Source: Rheinheimera sp. UJ63
GTDB taxonomy: Bacteria; Pseudomonadota; Gammaproteobacteria; Enterobacterales; Alteromonadaceae
Assembly (NCBI RefSeq): GCF_021568285.1
Contig: NZ_JAKGTQ010000002.1
Location: forward strand, 310,001-374,000
Direction: 5' to 3'
DNA: 64,000 nucleotides
Below are positions 1 through 8,640 of this stretch, one piece after another. The notes beneath the pieces are model-generated. The model had not been told where the DNA came from and did not search any database. It saw nothing but the letters and a program-made list of their open reading frames with translations. The translations under genes and the position numbers were made by a program. Position 1 is the first letter of the stretch, and every line of letters begins with the position of its first letter.

Positions 1-843
1 CGGCAGTGAAAAACAACGCGAAGGCACAATTTGAAAGACATCACCGGCAACAATATGCTCTTTTAAGTTTTCTACTTGGCTGGCAAAATCGTCATCGCTA
101 ATATCAACCGATACGCTGCTATCTATGGCCGGTTTACCTGGTGCTAACGGAGGGGTTTGCGCCAGTTGCTGTTTTAGTTGCTCTAGGCGTTTACCAATGG
201 CAAAACAGTTGGCAGGGGCATCGGCACCACAAAATACGTTGCCGACCAAGCGGCTTTGCTGGCGCTGATGATCAATCGCTAGGGCGGTTTCTGCCAGATA
301 AAACACATAATCAGGGCATTGATTGGACTTGACCGGCACTTCGGGCAATTGCTCAATGTTTGCCACCATGTCATAACCAATCACGCCGCCTAAAAAGATG
401 GCAAAAGGCTCATCACTTTGGCCGCGTAAGCTTTGTTGCACTAAACGCAGCGCACTAAAAGGGTTAGCTTCAGTTAAACGACTGATTTCATCTAACAGCG
501 GATCAGGGCGTTTAAATTCTGCTATAAGTTGTTCGCCGTTTAATGTCACCTGCGCTAAATCGGCAAGCTGCTCGGCTAAATAGGGTAATAAGCCTAAGCC
601 ATTATTGCTTAACGCATCGATGATGACCTGTTGCCCGTTACATTCTAAACGGAGCGCCGCATCAATTAACATTAAGCTGTTAACGCTATTTTTGCTGTCA
701 ATTTCAGCCGACTCTAGCAGTAATGAGCAACGGTCGGCCGAGCACAGTGACGCATAAGCGGCTAAAGCATCAGCCTGATAAGGCACAGGCAGTGCGATAC
801 TGGCGACTTCGCCTGGGGTATCGGTGATATGACTAAAAATCAT
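1..843 (-). CDS. trpE: Anthranilate synthase component I (TrpE), 5' part, cut by window edge
   Basis: The minus strand is open from an ATG at 843-841 to base 1 (281 codons) with no stop, so the gene continues outside the window. TrpE converts chorismate and an ammonia donor (glutamine via TrpG) to anthranilate, the first step of tryptophan synthesis. The visible part is the N-terminal domain with its tryptophan feedback region, then the start of the chorismate-binding domain; the motif VAGDVFQIVPSRCF near residues 262-275 is typical of TrpE. The gene is preceded by a Trp-codon leader peptide and an attenuator, which strongly supports the assignment. Downstream trp genes are presumably to the left of base 1. 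Confidence 0.93.
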   Translation of the reverse strand, partial: MIFSHITDTPGEVASIALPVPYQADALAAYASLCSADRCSLLLESAEIDSKNSVNSLMLIDAALRLECNGQQVIIDALSNNGLGLLPYLAEQLADLAQVTLNGEQLIAEFKRPDPLLDEISRLTEANPFSALRLVQQSLRGQSDEPFAIFLGGVIGYDMVANIEQLPEVPVKSNQCPDYVFYLAETALAIDHQRQQSRLVGNVFCGADAPANCFAIGKRLEQLKQQLAQTPPLAPGKPAIDSSVSVDISDDDFASQVENLKEHIVAGDVFQIVPSRCFSLP

Positions 844-883
844 CGGTATTATCCTTTACACAAACCAGCTATAAATTCAGGGT

Positions 884-916
884 AAAAAAAAGCCCGTTTC
901 TTTTTGAAACGGGCTT
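884..916 (-). terminator. trp attenuator terminator
   Basis: On the minus strand AAGCCCGTTTC (916-906), loop AAAAA, and GAAACGGGCTT (900-890) form an 11-bp stem followed by a run of T (890-884), an intrinsic terminator lying between trpL and trpE. The competing partner is AACGGGC at 955-949, inside the last codons of the leader peptide, which is complementary to GCCCGTT (914-908) of the terminator stem. It can therefore form the antiterminator when a ribosome stalls at the Trp codons. Confidence 0.88.
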
Positions 917-940
917 AGGTTATTAAAGCGAATACAACGC

Positions 941-1006
941 CTACACATGCCCGTTGGGAATGTGCCACCACCAGATGTTTAGGTTAGCGAAAGTCGTGAA
1001 TTGCAT
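941..1006 (-). CDS. trpL: trp operon leader peptide with three consecutive Trp codons
   Basis: A 21-residue ORF on the minus strand, starting MQFTTFANLNIWWWHIPNGHV and ending with TAG at 943-941. Three TGG codons in a row sit at residues 12-14, just ahead of a segment that can pair with the terminator stem downstream. This is the classical ribosome-mediated attenuation layout: low charged tRNA-Trp stalls the ribosome at WWW, 955-949 pairs with 914-908, and the terminator at 890-916 cannot form, so trpE is transcribed. Leader peptides are too short for normal gene callers. The pairing was worked out by eye, without folding software. Confidence 0.87.
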   Translation of the reverse strand: MQFTTFANLNIWWWHIPNGHV

Positions 1007-1038
1007 TGGTTTTAACCACCTCTAAAAAATCAGGCTAC

Positions 1039-1067
1039 ATCAAACCGCGAATTGCGCGGCGCGTCAA
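1039..1067 (-). promoter_or_regulatory. Candidate trp promoter
   Basis: On the minus strand TTGACG (1067-1062) and TTTGAT (1044-1039) are separated by 17 bp, a good sigma-70 spacing, and lie about 33 bp upstream of the trpL start. The -35 matches 5 of 6 and the -10 matches 4 of 6 consensus bases. I see no clear TrpR operator over it, so control may rest mainly on attenuation. Confidence 0.5.
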
Positions 1068-1220
1068 GAGCAAATTGTCATTTAAGACGATTAAACCGTA
1101 AAGAAGGCTGAACGGCTGTGTTGCAGGTCACTTATCCGCTGTTCAGCGAGCAAAAAATCGTGTTTATTCGCTTGGGTTCATCATCAGCCTTAAGCCTGTT
1201 GTGCAAAAAATGCTCAGCGC

Positions 1221-1400
1221 TTATTTGTTGGCTTGGGCTTTTAATTCTGTCAGTTGTTGCCATAAGGCTTCGCTTTCTTCGGTGAGGTCGGCAAATAACC
1301 GCATGTCGCCATTGCGCTGTGCATGCATAGCTTGCTCGAGTTTGGCATCGTAACGTTTGCGTAATTTCTTTTCGGGATCGGGCTTTAACCATTTAAACAT
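1221..1400 (-). CDS. Small DUF6435-family protein
   Basis: A 59-residue protein beginning MFKWLKPDPEKKLRKRYDAK. It is highly charged and probably helical throughout (KKLRKRY..KLEQAMHAQRNGDMR..LTEESEALWQQL), and resembles the small conserved gammaproteobacterial family DUF6435, whose function is unknown. The reading frame stays open upstream to 1445, but the ATG at 1400 fits the family start, and the extra 15 residues (MLAYKGAQQTTDECI) are not family-like. It sits alone between the trp leader and the divergent rnm gene. Confidence 0.72.
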   Translation of the reverse strand: MFKWLKPDPEKKLRKRYDAKLEQAMHAQRNGDMRLFADLTEESEALWQQLTELKAQANK

Positions 1401-1520
1401 AATGCACTCATCAGTTGTTTGCTGTGCGCCTTTGTACGCAAGCAAGCTTGGCTTGGTTCTTTGTTTGTTGGGCTTTCTAAGCGATTATGCGACAATAGCG
1501 GTTGTTAAAAAGGAAACTGC

Positions 1521-2399
1521 ATGAAAATTGACTTACATAGTCACACAACTCATTCCGATGGTCTGCTCAGTGTCAGTGAACTGCTGAGCCGGGCACTTAG
1601 CGTCAAGCTAGATGTGCTGGCCATTACTGATCACGATACCATTAGTGGCTTAACAGAAGCGCAGCAATGGCTAAAAGCCGAGCAAGCGCCGCTTAAGCTT
1701 ATTGCCGGCGTCGAAATCTCTACTGCCTGGCAAGAATTTGAAATCCATGTGGTGGGCTTAAATATCAACGCTGATTGCCCGCAATTTCAAGCCCGCTTGG
1801 CGTTACAGCAGCAGCGCCGGTTTGAGCGCGCGGAAGAAATCGCCCGGCGTTTAGCGAAAGCCAACATTGCTGATGCGCTGCCTGCCGTGTTGGCTTTGAC
1901 CAACGGTGGGGCTATCACGCGCACGCACTTTGCCCGCTTTTTAGTGAATACCGGCCACGCTAGCTCGATGAACACCGTATTTAAAAAATACTTGGCGCGC
2001 GGTAAAACCGGCTATGTGCCAAATAATTGGGTGGCGATGGCCGAAGCGATCCAGTGGATCCACGATGCGGGCGGCCAAGCCGTGTTGGCGCATCCGTTAA
2101 AATACAAATTAAACGGCAAATATTTAAAACGCCTGGTGCAAGACTTTGCGCTAGCCGGTGGTGATGCTTTAGAGATCATCTCGCCACAACAAACCCCAGT
2201 GCAGCGGCGTGAGCTGTGGGCACTGTGTCAACTTCATAATTTAACTGCTTCTGTCGGTTCAGATTTTCATCAGCCTACGGCTTGGAATGAGCTAGGAAAG
2301 CATCTATATTTACCGGATGATGTTACGCCAATTTGGGCGGATTGGGCACTTCAGCCCACAGCAACCGACACCGCTAATTTGCAAGGGCAAGCACTATGA
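1521..2399 (+). CDS. rnm: RNase AM (YciV/TrpH), PHP-domain 5'-3' exonuclease
   Basis: A 292-residue PHP-domain phosphoesterase. Metal-binding motifs are visible in order: DLHSHTTHSDG (residues 4-14), ITDHDT (about 35-40), GVEIS (about 63-67), HPLKY (near 190) and GSDFHQP (near 250). The E. coli homologue (YciV, formerly TrpH) trims the 5' ends of rRNA and degrades short RNAs and 3',5'-bisphosphonucleotides. In many gammaproteobacteria it lies divergent from the trp operon and upstream of yciO, as here. A ribosome binding site AAGGAAA precedes the ATG. Its stop overlaps the yciO start by 4 bp, so translation is coupled. Confidence 0.9.
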   Translation: MKIDLHSHTTHSDGLLSVSELLSRALSVKLDVLAITDHDTISGLTEAQQWLKAEQAPLKLIAGVEISTAWQEFEIHVVGLNINADCPQFQARLALQQQRRFERAEEIARRLAKANIADALPAVLALTNGGAITRTHFARFLVNTGHASSMNTVFKKYLARGKTGYVPNNWVAMAEAIQWIHDAGGQAVLAHPLKYKLNGKYLKRLVQDFALAGGDALEIISPQQTPVQRRELWALCQLHNLTASVGSDFHQPTAWNELGKHLYLPDDVTPIWADWALQPTATDTANLQGQAL

Positions 2400-3016
2400 G
2401 TCAGTTTTTTCACATTCACCCCGATAATCCACAGCAACGTTTAATTAAACAAGCGGTGCAATTGATTCAAAAAGGCGGCATTGTTGTTTATCCCACCGAC
2501 AGTGGTTACGCTCTGGGTTGTCATATGGGCGATAAAGCCGCGATGGATCGTATTTTACAAATTCGTCAAGTCAGTGGTGATCACAACTTTACCATGATGT
2601 GCCGTGATTTATCCGAGTTGTCGGTTTATGCCAAGGTTGAAAACAGCGCCTTTCGCTTGATCAAAAATAACACACCGGGGGCCTATACCTTTATCTTACG
2701 CGGTACTAAAGAAGTGCCACGGCGTTTGTTAAATGAAAAGAAAAAGATCATCGGTTTGCGCATTCCAGAGCATAAAATTGCTTTGGCCTTACTGGAAGAG
2801 CTTGGTGAGCCGATGCTGTCAACCAGCTTGATTTTACCGGGTAATGAATTTGCCGAAGCCGATCCTGATGATATGCGCCAACAGTTAGAGCGCCAAGTTG
2901 ATTTGATTTTACATGGTGGCGTGATTGGCGAAGATCCGACTACCGTAATTGATTTATCTGAAGAAAGCCCGGTTATCATCCGTGAAGGCCGTGGTGATGT
3001 GCGACCCTTTCAGTAA
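2396..3016 (+). CDS. yciO: YciO, Sua5/YrdC-family protein
   Basis: A 206-residue single-domain YrdC-fold protein. The segment GGIVVYPTDSGYALGC and the later TSLILPG and TVIDLS match the Sua5/YciO/YrdC family, which binds threonine, bicarbonate and ATP to make threonylcarbamoyl-AMP for the t6A tRNA modification. YciO proper is a paralogue with weak or unclear activity in E. coli; the true TsaC is normally encoded elsewhere (by dprA/aroE), so assigning t6A synthesis here would be unsafe. It overlaps rnm and is followed 12 bp later by scpA. Confidence 0.9.
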   Translation: MSQFFHIHPDNPQQRLIKQAVQLIQKGGIVVYPTDSGYALGCHMGDKAAMDRILQIRQVSGDHNFTMMCRDLSELSVYAKVENSAFRLIKNNTPGAYTFILRGTKEVPRRLLNEKKKIIGLRIPEHKIALALLEELGEPMLSTSLILPGNEFAEADPDDMRQQLERQVDLILHGGVIGEDPTTVIDLSEESPVIIREGRGDVRPFQ

Positions 3017-3028
3017 TTTACTCAAAAA

Positions 3029-3850
3029 ATGAGCGAGCCCTTTAACAGCCTCACCATTCAGCAGGTTTTGCCGCTAGCTTATGTGCGCGGCGAAGCGGTG
3101 TTAGAGCGGCCAGAAGACTTATATATTCCCCCTGATGCGCTAGAAGTGTTACTCGATGCGTTTGAGGGGCCATTAGATTTTTTACTGTACCTGATCAGAC
3201 GGCACAAATTTGATTTAGTGGCGTTGCCCGTGAATGAAATTACCCTGCAATATATGGAATATATCAACCTGATGCAGGAGCTAAACTTCGAATTGGCTGC
3301 CGATTACTTAGTGATGGCCGCCATGCTGGCAGAGATTAAGTCGCGCTTGTTGCTGCCGCGCAGCCAGGCTGCGGAAGAAGACGAACAAGATCCGCGTGCC
3401 GAATTAGTGCGTCGGTTGCAGGAATACGAGATTTTTAAACAAGCGGCCAGTGATTTAGATGCCTTACCCCGTGCCGAGCGTGATTTTTTCACGGCGAAAG
3501 CCAGTTTAGCCGATAACTTTAGCCCACTCCTGATTTTACCTGAAGTCGACTTTACCGAGTTACTGGCGGCGTTAAAAGACGTGGTAAAGCGGTCGCAAGC
3601 ACTGCAGCATCATCATATTAAACGTGAACATTTATCAACGCGCGAGCGTATGAGCCGTATTCTAGCCTTATTACAGCAGCGGCAGGGTTTTGTGGCCTTT
3701 AGCGATTGCTTTGAATTGCAAGAAGGCCGCGAAGGTGTTGTGGTGAGCTTTTTAGCGATTTTAGAGCTAACCAAAGAAAAGTTAATCGAACTGACGCAGG
3801 TCGCTCCGCTTGCACAAATTCATGTCAAACTGGCGATTAATGAGGCATAA
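3029..3850 (+). CDS. scpA: Segregation and condensation protein ScpA
   Basis: A 273-residue kleisin, the linker subunit of the SMC-ScpAB condensin. The N-terminal family signature FEGPLDFLLYLIRRHKFDL lies around residues 44-62, followed by the helix AADYLVMAAMLAEIKSRLLLP; the C-terminal winged helix that contacts the SMC head ends the protein. The first 40 residues before the core are an extension that also occurs in Alteromonadales ScpA. Its last base is the first base of the scpB start codon, and scpB follows in the same transcript, which fits one complex. In this lineage the partner may be an SMC encoded elsewhere. Confidence 0.95.
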   Translation: MSEPFNSLTIQQVLPLAYVRGEAVLERPEDLYIPPDALEVLLDAFEGPLDFLLYLIRRHKFDLVALPVNEITLQYMEYINLMQELNFELAADYLVMAAMLAEIKSRLLLPRSQAAEEDEQDPRAELVRRLQEYEIFKQAASDLDALPRAERDFFTAKASLADNFSPLLILPEVDFTELLAALKDVVKRSQALQHHHIKREHLSTRERMSRILALLQQRQGFVAFSDCFELQEGREGVVVSFLAILELTKEKLIELTQVAPLAQIHVKLAINEA

Positions 3851-4446
3851 TGGCGCGCAAACTAAATGACGTTCAATTACTGCAGTTACTCGAAGCCGCT
3901 ATTTTTGCGGCGGATAAGCCGTTAAGTCGGGCAGAACTGCAAGCGACAGTCTTGGTCGATTTTGCCGTAAGTAGCCGAAAACTCTCACAAAGCCTAACGC
4001 AGTTACAACAAGATTACAGTGCGCGTGGCATTCAGTTAGTCGAAACCGCCAGTGGTTTTCGTTTTCATACTCGCCCAGAATTAAGTGATGCGCTAGCCCA
4101 ATTATGGCCTGAGCGTTCACCGCGATATTCGCGTGCGGTATTGGAAACCTTGGCCTTGATTGCTTATCGTCAACCGATCACCCGGGGTGAAATTGAAGAG
4201 ATCCGCGGCGTGTCGGTGAGTACACAAATTATTCGCACCTTAACCGAGCGCGCCTGGGTTAAAGTGGTTGGGCAAAAGGAAGTGCCAGGTCGACCGGCGT
4301 TGTATGCCACAACGGCTACGTTTTTAGATTATTTTGGTTTAACACATTTAAATGAATTGCCGCCATTAGCTGAGTTTCAAGCTTTGCTAACGGATGAAAC
4401 GGCAGAATCCTTATCCACCGTCGAGATGACAGGAGAGCTCCACTAA
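3850..4446 (+). CDS. scpB: Segregation and condensation protein ScpB
   Basis: A 198-residue protein with two winged-helix domains, about the usual length for ScpB. The motif [20 protein letters not shown] near residues 101-120 is the family signature. ScpB dimers bind ScpA and control the SMC ATPase during chromosome compaction. It shares one base with scpA upstream and one with rluB downstream, so scpA-scpB-rluB is a coupled unit, an arrangement widely conserved in gammaproteobacteria. Confidence 0.95.
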   Translation: MARKLNDVQLLQLLEAAIFAADKPLSRAELQATVLVDFAVSSRKLSQSLTQLQQDYSARGIQLVETASGFRFHTRPELSDALAQLWPERSPRYSRAVLETLALIAYRQPITRGEIEEIRGVSVSTQIIRTLTERAWVKVVGQKEVPGRPALYATTATFLDYFGLTHLNELPPLAEFQALLTDETAESLSTVEMTGELH

Positions 4447-5360
4447 TGAGTGAAAAGTTACAGAAAGTTTTAGCCCGTGCCGGTGTAGGTTCACGCCGCG
4501 AAATGGAAGATTGGATCAGCCGTGGTCGTGTTTCGGTAGATGGCAAACCGGCTACCTTAGGTGATCGCGTAGAGCCCACCCAAGCTATTCGTGTTGATGG
4601 CCACCCCGTGCAAATCGCCAGTGAAGAGCAACAGATCTGCCGCGTATTGGCTTATCATAAACCAGAAGGTGAGATTTGTTCGCGTACCGATCCGGAAGGT
4701 CGACCTACGGTGTTTTCACGTTTGCCTAATATCAAAGGCGCACGTTGGATTGCCATTGGTCGCTTAGACATTAATACCTCGGGTTTGTTGTTGTTCACAA
4801 CAGACGGTGAGTTAGCTAACCGCTTAATGCATCCAAAATTTGAAGTTGAACGTGAATATGCCGTACGGGTATTTGGCGAGATCAATGATGCGATGATCCA
4901 ACGTTTACGTACCGGCGTTGAGTTAGACGATGGCAAAGCCAACTTCAAAAAAATCAAAGCGTTACCGGGTGAGGGCATTAACCGCTGGTTCCATGTGGTG
5001 TTAACCGAAGGCCGTAATCGTGAAGTACGCCGGATGTGGGAATCACAAGGTGCTGTGGTCAGCCGTTTGATCCGCGTTCGTTACGGCGATTTACTCCTAC
5101 CTAAACATTTACCCGCTGGCGGTTATGCCGAATATCCACTGGATGAAGTAAATTACTTACGCAAACTGGTGCATATGCCTGCCGAAACGCAAACTTTGGT
5201 GAAAGCTGAAGACCGTACCGAGCGTCGTCGTCGTATGGCCAGCATGAAACGCGCAGTACGTAAGTTTCAAGCGGCAGAAAAGAAGCCATCAGCGGATAAA
5301 AAAGTCGCCACGGATAAGCGACCAGCAACGGATCGTAAATCGAGCAGAAAGCCGTCTTAA
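4446..5360 (+). CDS. rluB: 23S rRNA pseudouridine(2605) synthase RluB
   Basis: A 304-residue RsuA/RluB/E/F-type pseudouridine synthase. An S4 RNA-binding domain fills the first 60 residues ([20 protein letters not shown]). The catalytic domain carries the motif [20 protein letters not shown], whose aspartate is the nucleophile, and [12 protein letters not shown]. The C-terminal 50 residues are a very basic, low-complexity tail ([20 protein letters not shown]), as in other RluB proteins. It probably ends the rnm-yciO-scpAB-rluB transcript, since a strong hairpin follows 10 bp after the stop. Confidence 0.94.
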   Translation: MSEKLQKVLARAGVGSRREMEDWISRGRVSVDGKPATLGDRVEPTQAIRVDGHPVQIASEEQQICRVLAYHKPEGEICSRTDPEGRPTVFSRLPNIKGARWIAIGRLDINTSGLLLFTTDGELANRLMHPKFEVEREYAVRVFGEINDAMIQRLRTGVELDDGKANFKKIKALPGEGINRWFHVVLTEGRNREVRRMWESQGAVVSRLIRVRYGDLLLPKHLPAGGYAEYPLDEVNYLRKLVHMPAETQTLVKAEDRTERRRRMASMKRAVRKFQAAEKKPSADKKVATDKRPATDRKSSRKPS

Positions 5361-5370
5361 TCAACTAAAA

Positions 5371-5408
5371 CACTCACTTAATGGCTGTTAAAAGCTATTA
5401 GGTGAGTG
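5371..5408 (+). terminator. Hairpin after rluB
   Basis: CACTCACTTAATGGCT (5371-5386) pairs with AGCTATTAGGTGAGTG (5393-5408) over 16 bp with two G-U pairs, around a 6-nt loop. Only a broken T tract follows on the plus strand. The stem follows AACTAAAA, which reads as TTTTAGTT on the minus strand, so it could also end transcription coming from the right. Confidence 0.65.
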
Positions 5409-5574
5409 CTTATTCAGTTTATGTGGGCTGCTTGAAAGATAGTTGAACAACTCGCCGCTATTATGCTGCTGAGACTGACGACGACGGGCCTGCGGTTTTT
5501 AGCTTAGCGCAGCAGATAAACGCCGTTTCATCAGCAGTAATTTGTAGCATTGCACCTTAACGGCCAATACTAGA

Positions 5575-6375
5575 TTAACGCACCTTACTTTTTCTGATCA
5601 GTTTATACAGCAGCTCAGGTGCAAAACGCCCTAGCATGCTGGCAAATTTCTCTTTTAAACCGCCAACCACCAAATAATTTTTACCGCGGCAAAGCCCCTT
5701 TACGGTAATTTTGGCAAATTCTTCTGCCGACATGCCTTGTGCTTGCGCATCATCCATTTTACCTAAGGCTTCGCCATTGCCTGTTAGCGCATTCATTGAA
5801 ACCGCGGTTTTCACAAAGCCCGGAAACACCACCGCAACACGGATCCCTTGTTCATAAAGTTCAGCGCGGGCACTGTTCGCCCATAAATGCAGCGCTGCTT
5901 TCGCCGCTGAATAGCTACCACGAAACTGCGTACCGACTAAACCCGCCACGCTAGAAATAAACACCAGTTGACCATGACCTTGCTTTAACATTACGGCTAA
6001 AACACGCCGGCTCAGTGCCACTTGCGCAAAGTAATCGATTTCCATAATTTTGCGATCGGTTGCTGCGCTGGTATCCATCACCAACGCTCGTTGGCTGATC
6101 CCTGCATTATTGATCAACCAATCTACCTGACCATAATGATCGATAATGGCCTCAAGTGCTTGCTGTTGTTGTGTTTCATCGCAAACATCCAAAGGCACAC
6201 ACAGGTGTCGCTCGGGTGCAAGCAAGCTATGCTGCACCCGTTGTAATTCGGCTTCACGTCGCGCACTAAGCACCACCTTGGCACCGGCTTTTGCTAGCTC
6301 GTGCGCCAAGGCCTCACCAATACCGCCAGAAGCCCCCGTGATCCACACAACTTTATCTTGCAGTGATACGCTCAT
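5575..6375 (-). CDS. SDR family oxidoreductase
   Basis: A 266-residue classical short-chain dehydrogenase. The cofactor motif TGASGGIGEALA is at residues 14-25, NNAGIS near 90, the catalytic Ser in FISSVAGL near 140 and YSAAKAALH with the Tyr-Lys pair near 155. The Arg in VLSARRE after the second strand favours NADPH. The C-terminal part (GKNYLVVGGLKEKFASMLGRFAPELL) resembles membrane-associated DltE/YqjQ-like SDRs that act on lipids or acyl chains. The substrate cannot be told from sequence. The gene stands alone; the upstream intergenic space is filled by a repeat array. Confidence 0.85.
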   Translation of the reverse strand: MSVSLQDKVVWITGASGGIGEALAHELAKAGAKVVLSARREAELQRVQHSLLAPERHLCVPLDVCDETQQQQALEAIIDHYGQVDWLINNAGISQRALVMDTSAATDRKIMEIDYFAQVALSRRVLAVMLKQGHGQLVFISSVAGLVGTQFRGSYSAAKAALHLWANSARAELYEQGIRVAVVFPGFVKTAVSMNALTGNGEALGKMDDAQAQGMSAEEFAKITVKGLCRGKNYLVVGGLKEKFASMLGRFAPELLYKLIRKSKVR

Positions 6376-6473
6376 CTATTTCGCCATTGTCGCTTGCATG
6401 CGCCTGATGTTAGGGCAAATCGCTACTGACTGTCAAAATAACAATCACCCAAACCCCCAGCTCCCCCGCAACA

Positions 6474-6596
6474 GGTCCAACCGCACTCCGGTACTGGTCT
6501 GACCGCACTCTGAGTCAGGTCCAACCACACTCCGGTACTGGTCTGACCGCACTCTGAGACAGGTCCAACCATACTCAGAGACCGGTATGACCTGCG
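6474..6596 (+). repeat. 22-bp tandem repeat array A, about 5.5 units
   Basis: Units at 6474, 6496, 6518, 6540, 6562 and a partial one at 6584. Each starts GGTC, then YRACC, then RYACTC, and ends alternately CGGTACT or TGAGWCA/AGAGACC, so two subtypes alternate with a 44-bp super-period. It fills the space between the SDR gene and the DUF2306-like gene, both on the minus strand. This is the same family as the arrays at 9317, 21076, 23226, 24473, 28722, 32607 and 35259. Confidence 0.93.
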
Positions 6597-6602
6597 AATA
6601 AG

Positions 6603-7355
6603 TTATTTTGTCGAAGGGCTAACGCGAAACTTGCGGCTGAAGTGCTTGGTCAATAACGTAATGGCTAAAGTACCCACTATTGGAGCGATAAGCCAAGTTG
6701 CCAGTTGCCATTCACGGCTGAGTAGCTCTGAGAGTAGCTTGCGACCACCGGCAGCGAAAAAAGCGGTATACAAAGCAATACCTGAACCGATCATTGAGCT
6801 GAAATGCTCGATAATCCATTGCCGGTTTGCCAGCTCAGCGCGAAAGACATAGCGAGCGATCCCAGTACTCGTAAAAACTCCGACCATGGCAAAAATCATA
6901 AATAGCCAAGTGCCAGTAAGAAAACCATATCCGAGCATAAAAAGGCTGCCAAGCATTAAACTGACTACCGGTAATAGGTAGTGCCATGTGCGTAAAGGTT
7001 GCCGCTCGGCTTGAACTTTTAATACCAAAAAAGCATGACGAACCGTTACCCACGTTAAAACGCTTAGCAACAGTAAAAACGCTGAAAAATGCCGCCTTTC
7101 ACTGACAAATTTTGCCAGTTTTTCTGCCGGTAATATTGCCCCTTTAAGGTATACCTGCGCCGGGTCGAATAACACCATGAGGCTCATGACAATGCCAGAG
7201 CCGGCAATAAACAGCATCATAAAGTAATAATAACGCCCAGATAACTTGTGCAGCTTAGTGCCTTTTTCACAGATCACAGGTACCCAAAACAGTACTAAAC
7301 AAAGTGCGCCTAAGAAAATATGACCGTACAGCAAAATACTATGAATAAATGACAT
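6603..7355 (-). CDS. DUF2306-like multi-pass membrane protein
   Basis: A 250-residue integral membrane protein with about seven hydrophobic segments, starting SILLYGHIFLGALCLVLFWV and continuing with a short KLHKLSGRYYYF loop. The early His in a transmembrane helix and the H-K-x-x-G-R loop recall the DUF2306/COG5395 membrane proteins of unknown function. The loop IARYVFRAELANRQWIIEHF precedes the last helices. It is transcribed divergently from the two-component pair at 7486-9283, so it may be its target, but nothing in the sequence proves that. The family assignment is from memory and only moderately sure. Confidence 0.6.
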   Translation of the reverse strand: MSFIHSILLYGHIFLGALCLVLFWVPVICEKGTKLHKLSGRYYYFMMLFIAGSGIVMSLMVLFDPAQVYLKGAILPAEKLAKFVSERRHFSAFLLLLSVLTWVTVRHAFLVLKVQAERQPLRTWHYLLPVVSLMLGSLFMLGYGFLTGTWLFMIFAMVGVFTSTGIARYVFRAELANRQWIIEHFSSMIGSGIALYTAFFAAGGRKLLSELLSREWQLATWLIAPIVGTLAITLLTKHFSRKFRVSPSTK

Positions 7356-7485
7356 TGTGATGCTCCCTGTAAATGTTTATGTAGTGTAGGGCGGATAAGC
7401 AATCAATACAGGTGCCAGAAGTCAGCACTTTAAAATATGACTTCTGGCCTATTGCAGTTACAGCTAGGACAGACATAATAAGTTG

Positions 7486-8640
7486 ATGAAATTACCTTTC
7501 CCTCTTGCAACCCTAGCCGGTGTTTTGACCTGGTTGTTGGTTTCTGGCATTACACTGCTTATTTTGCAGCGTTTACCCGGCCCACAACCTTGGCTACCCG
7601 TAGTGCTGTTATTACTGCTTTATGGCGGCTGTTTTATTTTTCTAACGCAAGAGTCAAGCTCGTCTTTAGCTTTGAAGCAGCGTTATGGACATTATCTACT
7701 GGCCATTCAGTTAGTCTGTGCGTTTGGTTTATTGTGGGTGTTACCGGCGGGGCATTTTGACTACTTGGCAATTTTGACCATTATTTGGGTGTCTTTACTG
7801 CCTCATATTATGTCGCAGTATAAAGCCATCTTATTAGCTGCTGTGGTGGTAGTGGTATGGTTTAGTCTGCAAGCGGCGCTTGAACAACGCAGTTTGTGGA
7901 TCTCGGCCAGTTTATATGGCAGCTTTCATTTGTTTGCGATTGTGATGCAAAGCGCGATATTTGCTGAGCAGCAAGCAAAGGAAAAGATTGCCAGTCAGCA
8001 CAAGCAGTTACAGGCTGCCCAGCACTTATTGCTAGCGGCCTCAAGACAAGGCGAGCGTCATCGTATTGCGCGTGACTTACATGATTTGTTAGGTCATCAC
8101 TTAACAGCACTGACGATACAACTACAAGTGGCGCGTCATCACAGTGATGGCGAAGCACGTTTACAGGTTGAAAAAAGCTTACAACTGGCAAAGCTATTGT
8201 TATCAGATGTACGTGAGGCCGTAAGCTCCATGCGTGATTATGCAAACTTAAGCCTAGCTCAGCTATTAGAGCCGATCTTGGCCGATTTACCGAGTCACTT
8301 AAACATTGAGCTGGCGATCCCAGCAGATCTGACTTTACCTAATATCACTCAAGCACAGCATGTCATGATGCTGGTGCAAGAGGCGGTCAGTAATACCCTT
8401 AAACACACCAAGGCAACAACGCTTAGCCTTAGCGCAGAAATTATTCATGTTAGTGACAAAGCAGAATTACTGCTGTGTATTACCGATAACGGTATGCTTG
8501 CTGATAATTGGCAGTTAGGCAATGGTTTAACGGGCATGCAAGAGCGCGTGGCGGAATGTCATGGGCAACTTAACCTGCACGAAGTTAATGGCGCCTTACA
8601 GTTGCAAATTCGTTTACCGCAAGAGGTGACTAATGCTTAA
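7486..8640 (+). CDS. Sensor histidine kinase, NarL/DesK type
   Basis: A 384-residue kinase with an N-terminal membrane sensor of five or six helices (residues 1-150), a short coiled linker (EQQAKEKIASQHKQLQAAQ), the HisKA_3 box with phospho-accepting His in RIARDLHDLLGHHLTAL, and a HATPase domain (QEAVSNTLKHTKA, ITDNGMLADNW, GNGLTGMQERV). This is the layout of DesK-like kinases that sense membrane or envelope state. The frame also opens with a TTG at 7483, but the ATG next to it at 7486 is preferred. The last 8 bp overlap the response regulator, showing translational coupling. Confidence 0.9.
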   Translation: MKLPFPLATLAGVLTWLLVSGITLLILQRLPGPQPWLPVVLLLLLYGGCFIFLTQESSSSLALKQRYGHYLLAIQLVCAFGLLWVLPAGHFDYLAILTIIWVSLLPHIMSQYKAILLAAVVVVVWFSLQAALEQRSLWISASLYGSFHLFAIVMQSAIFAEQQAKEKIASQHKQLQAAQHLLLAASRQGERHRIARDLHDLLGHHLTALTIQLQVARHHSDGEARLQVEKSLQLAKLLLSDVREAVSSMRDYANLSLAQLLEPILADLPSHLNIELAIPADLTLPNITQAQHVMMLVQEAVSNTLKHTKATTLSLSAEIIHVSDKAELLLCITDNGMLADNWQLGNGLTGMQERVAECHGQLNLHEVNGALQLQIRLPQEVTNA

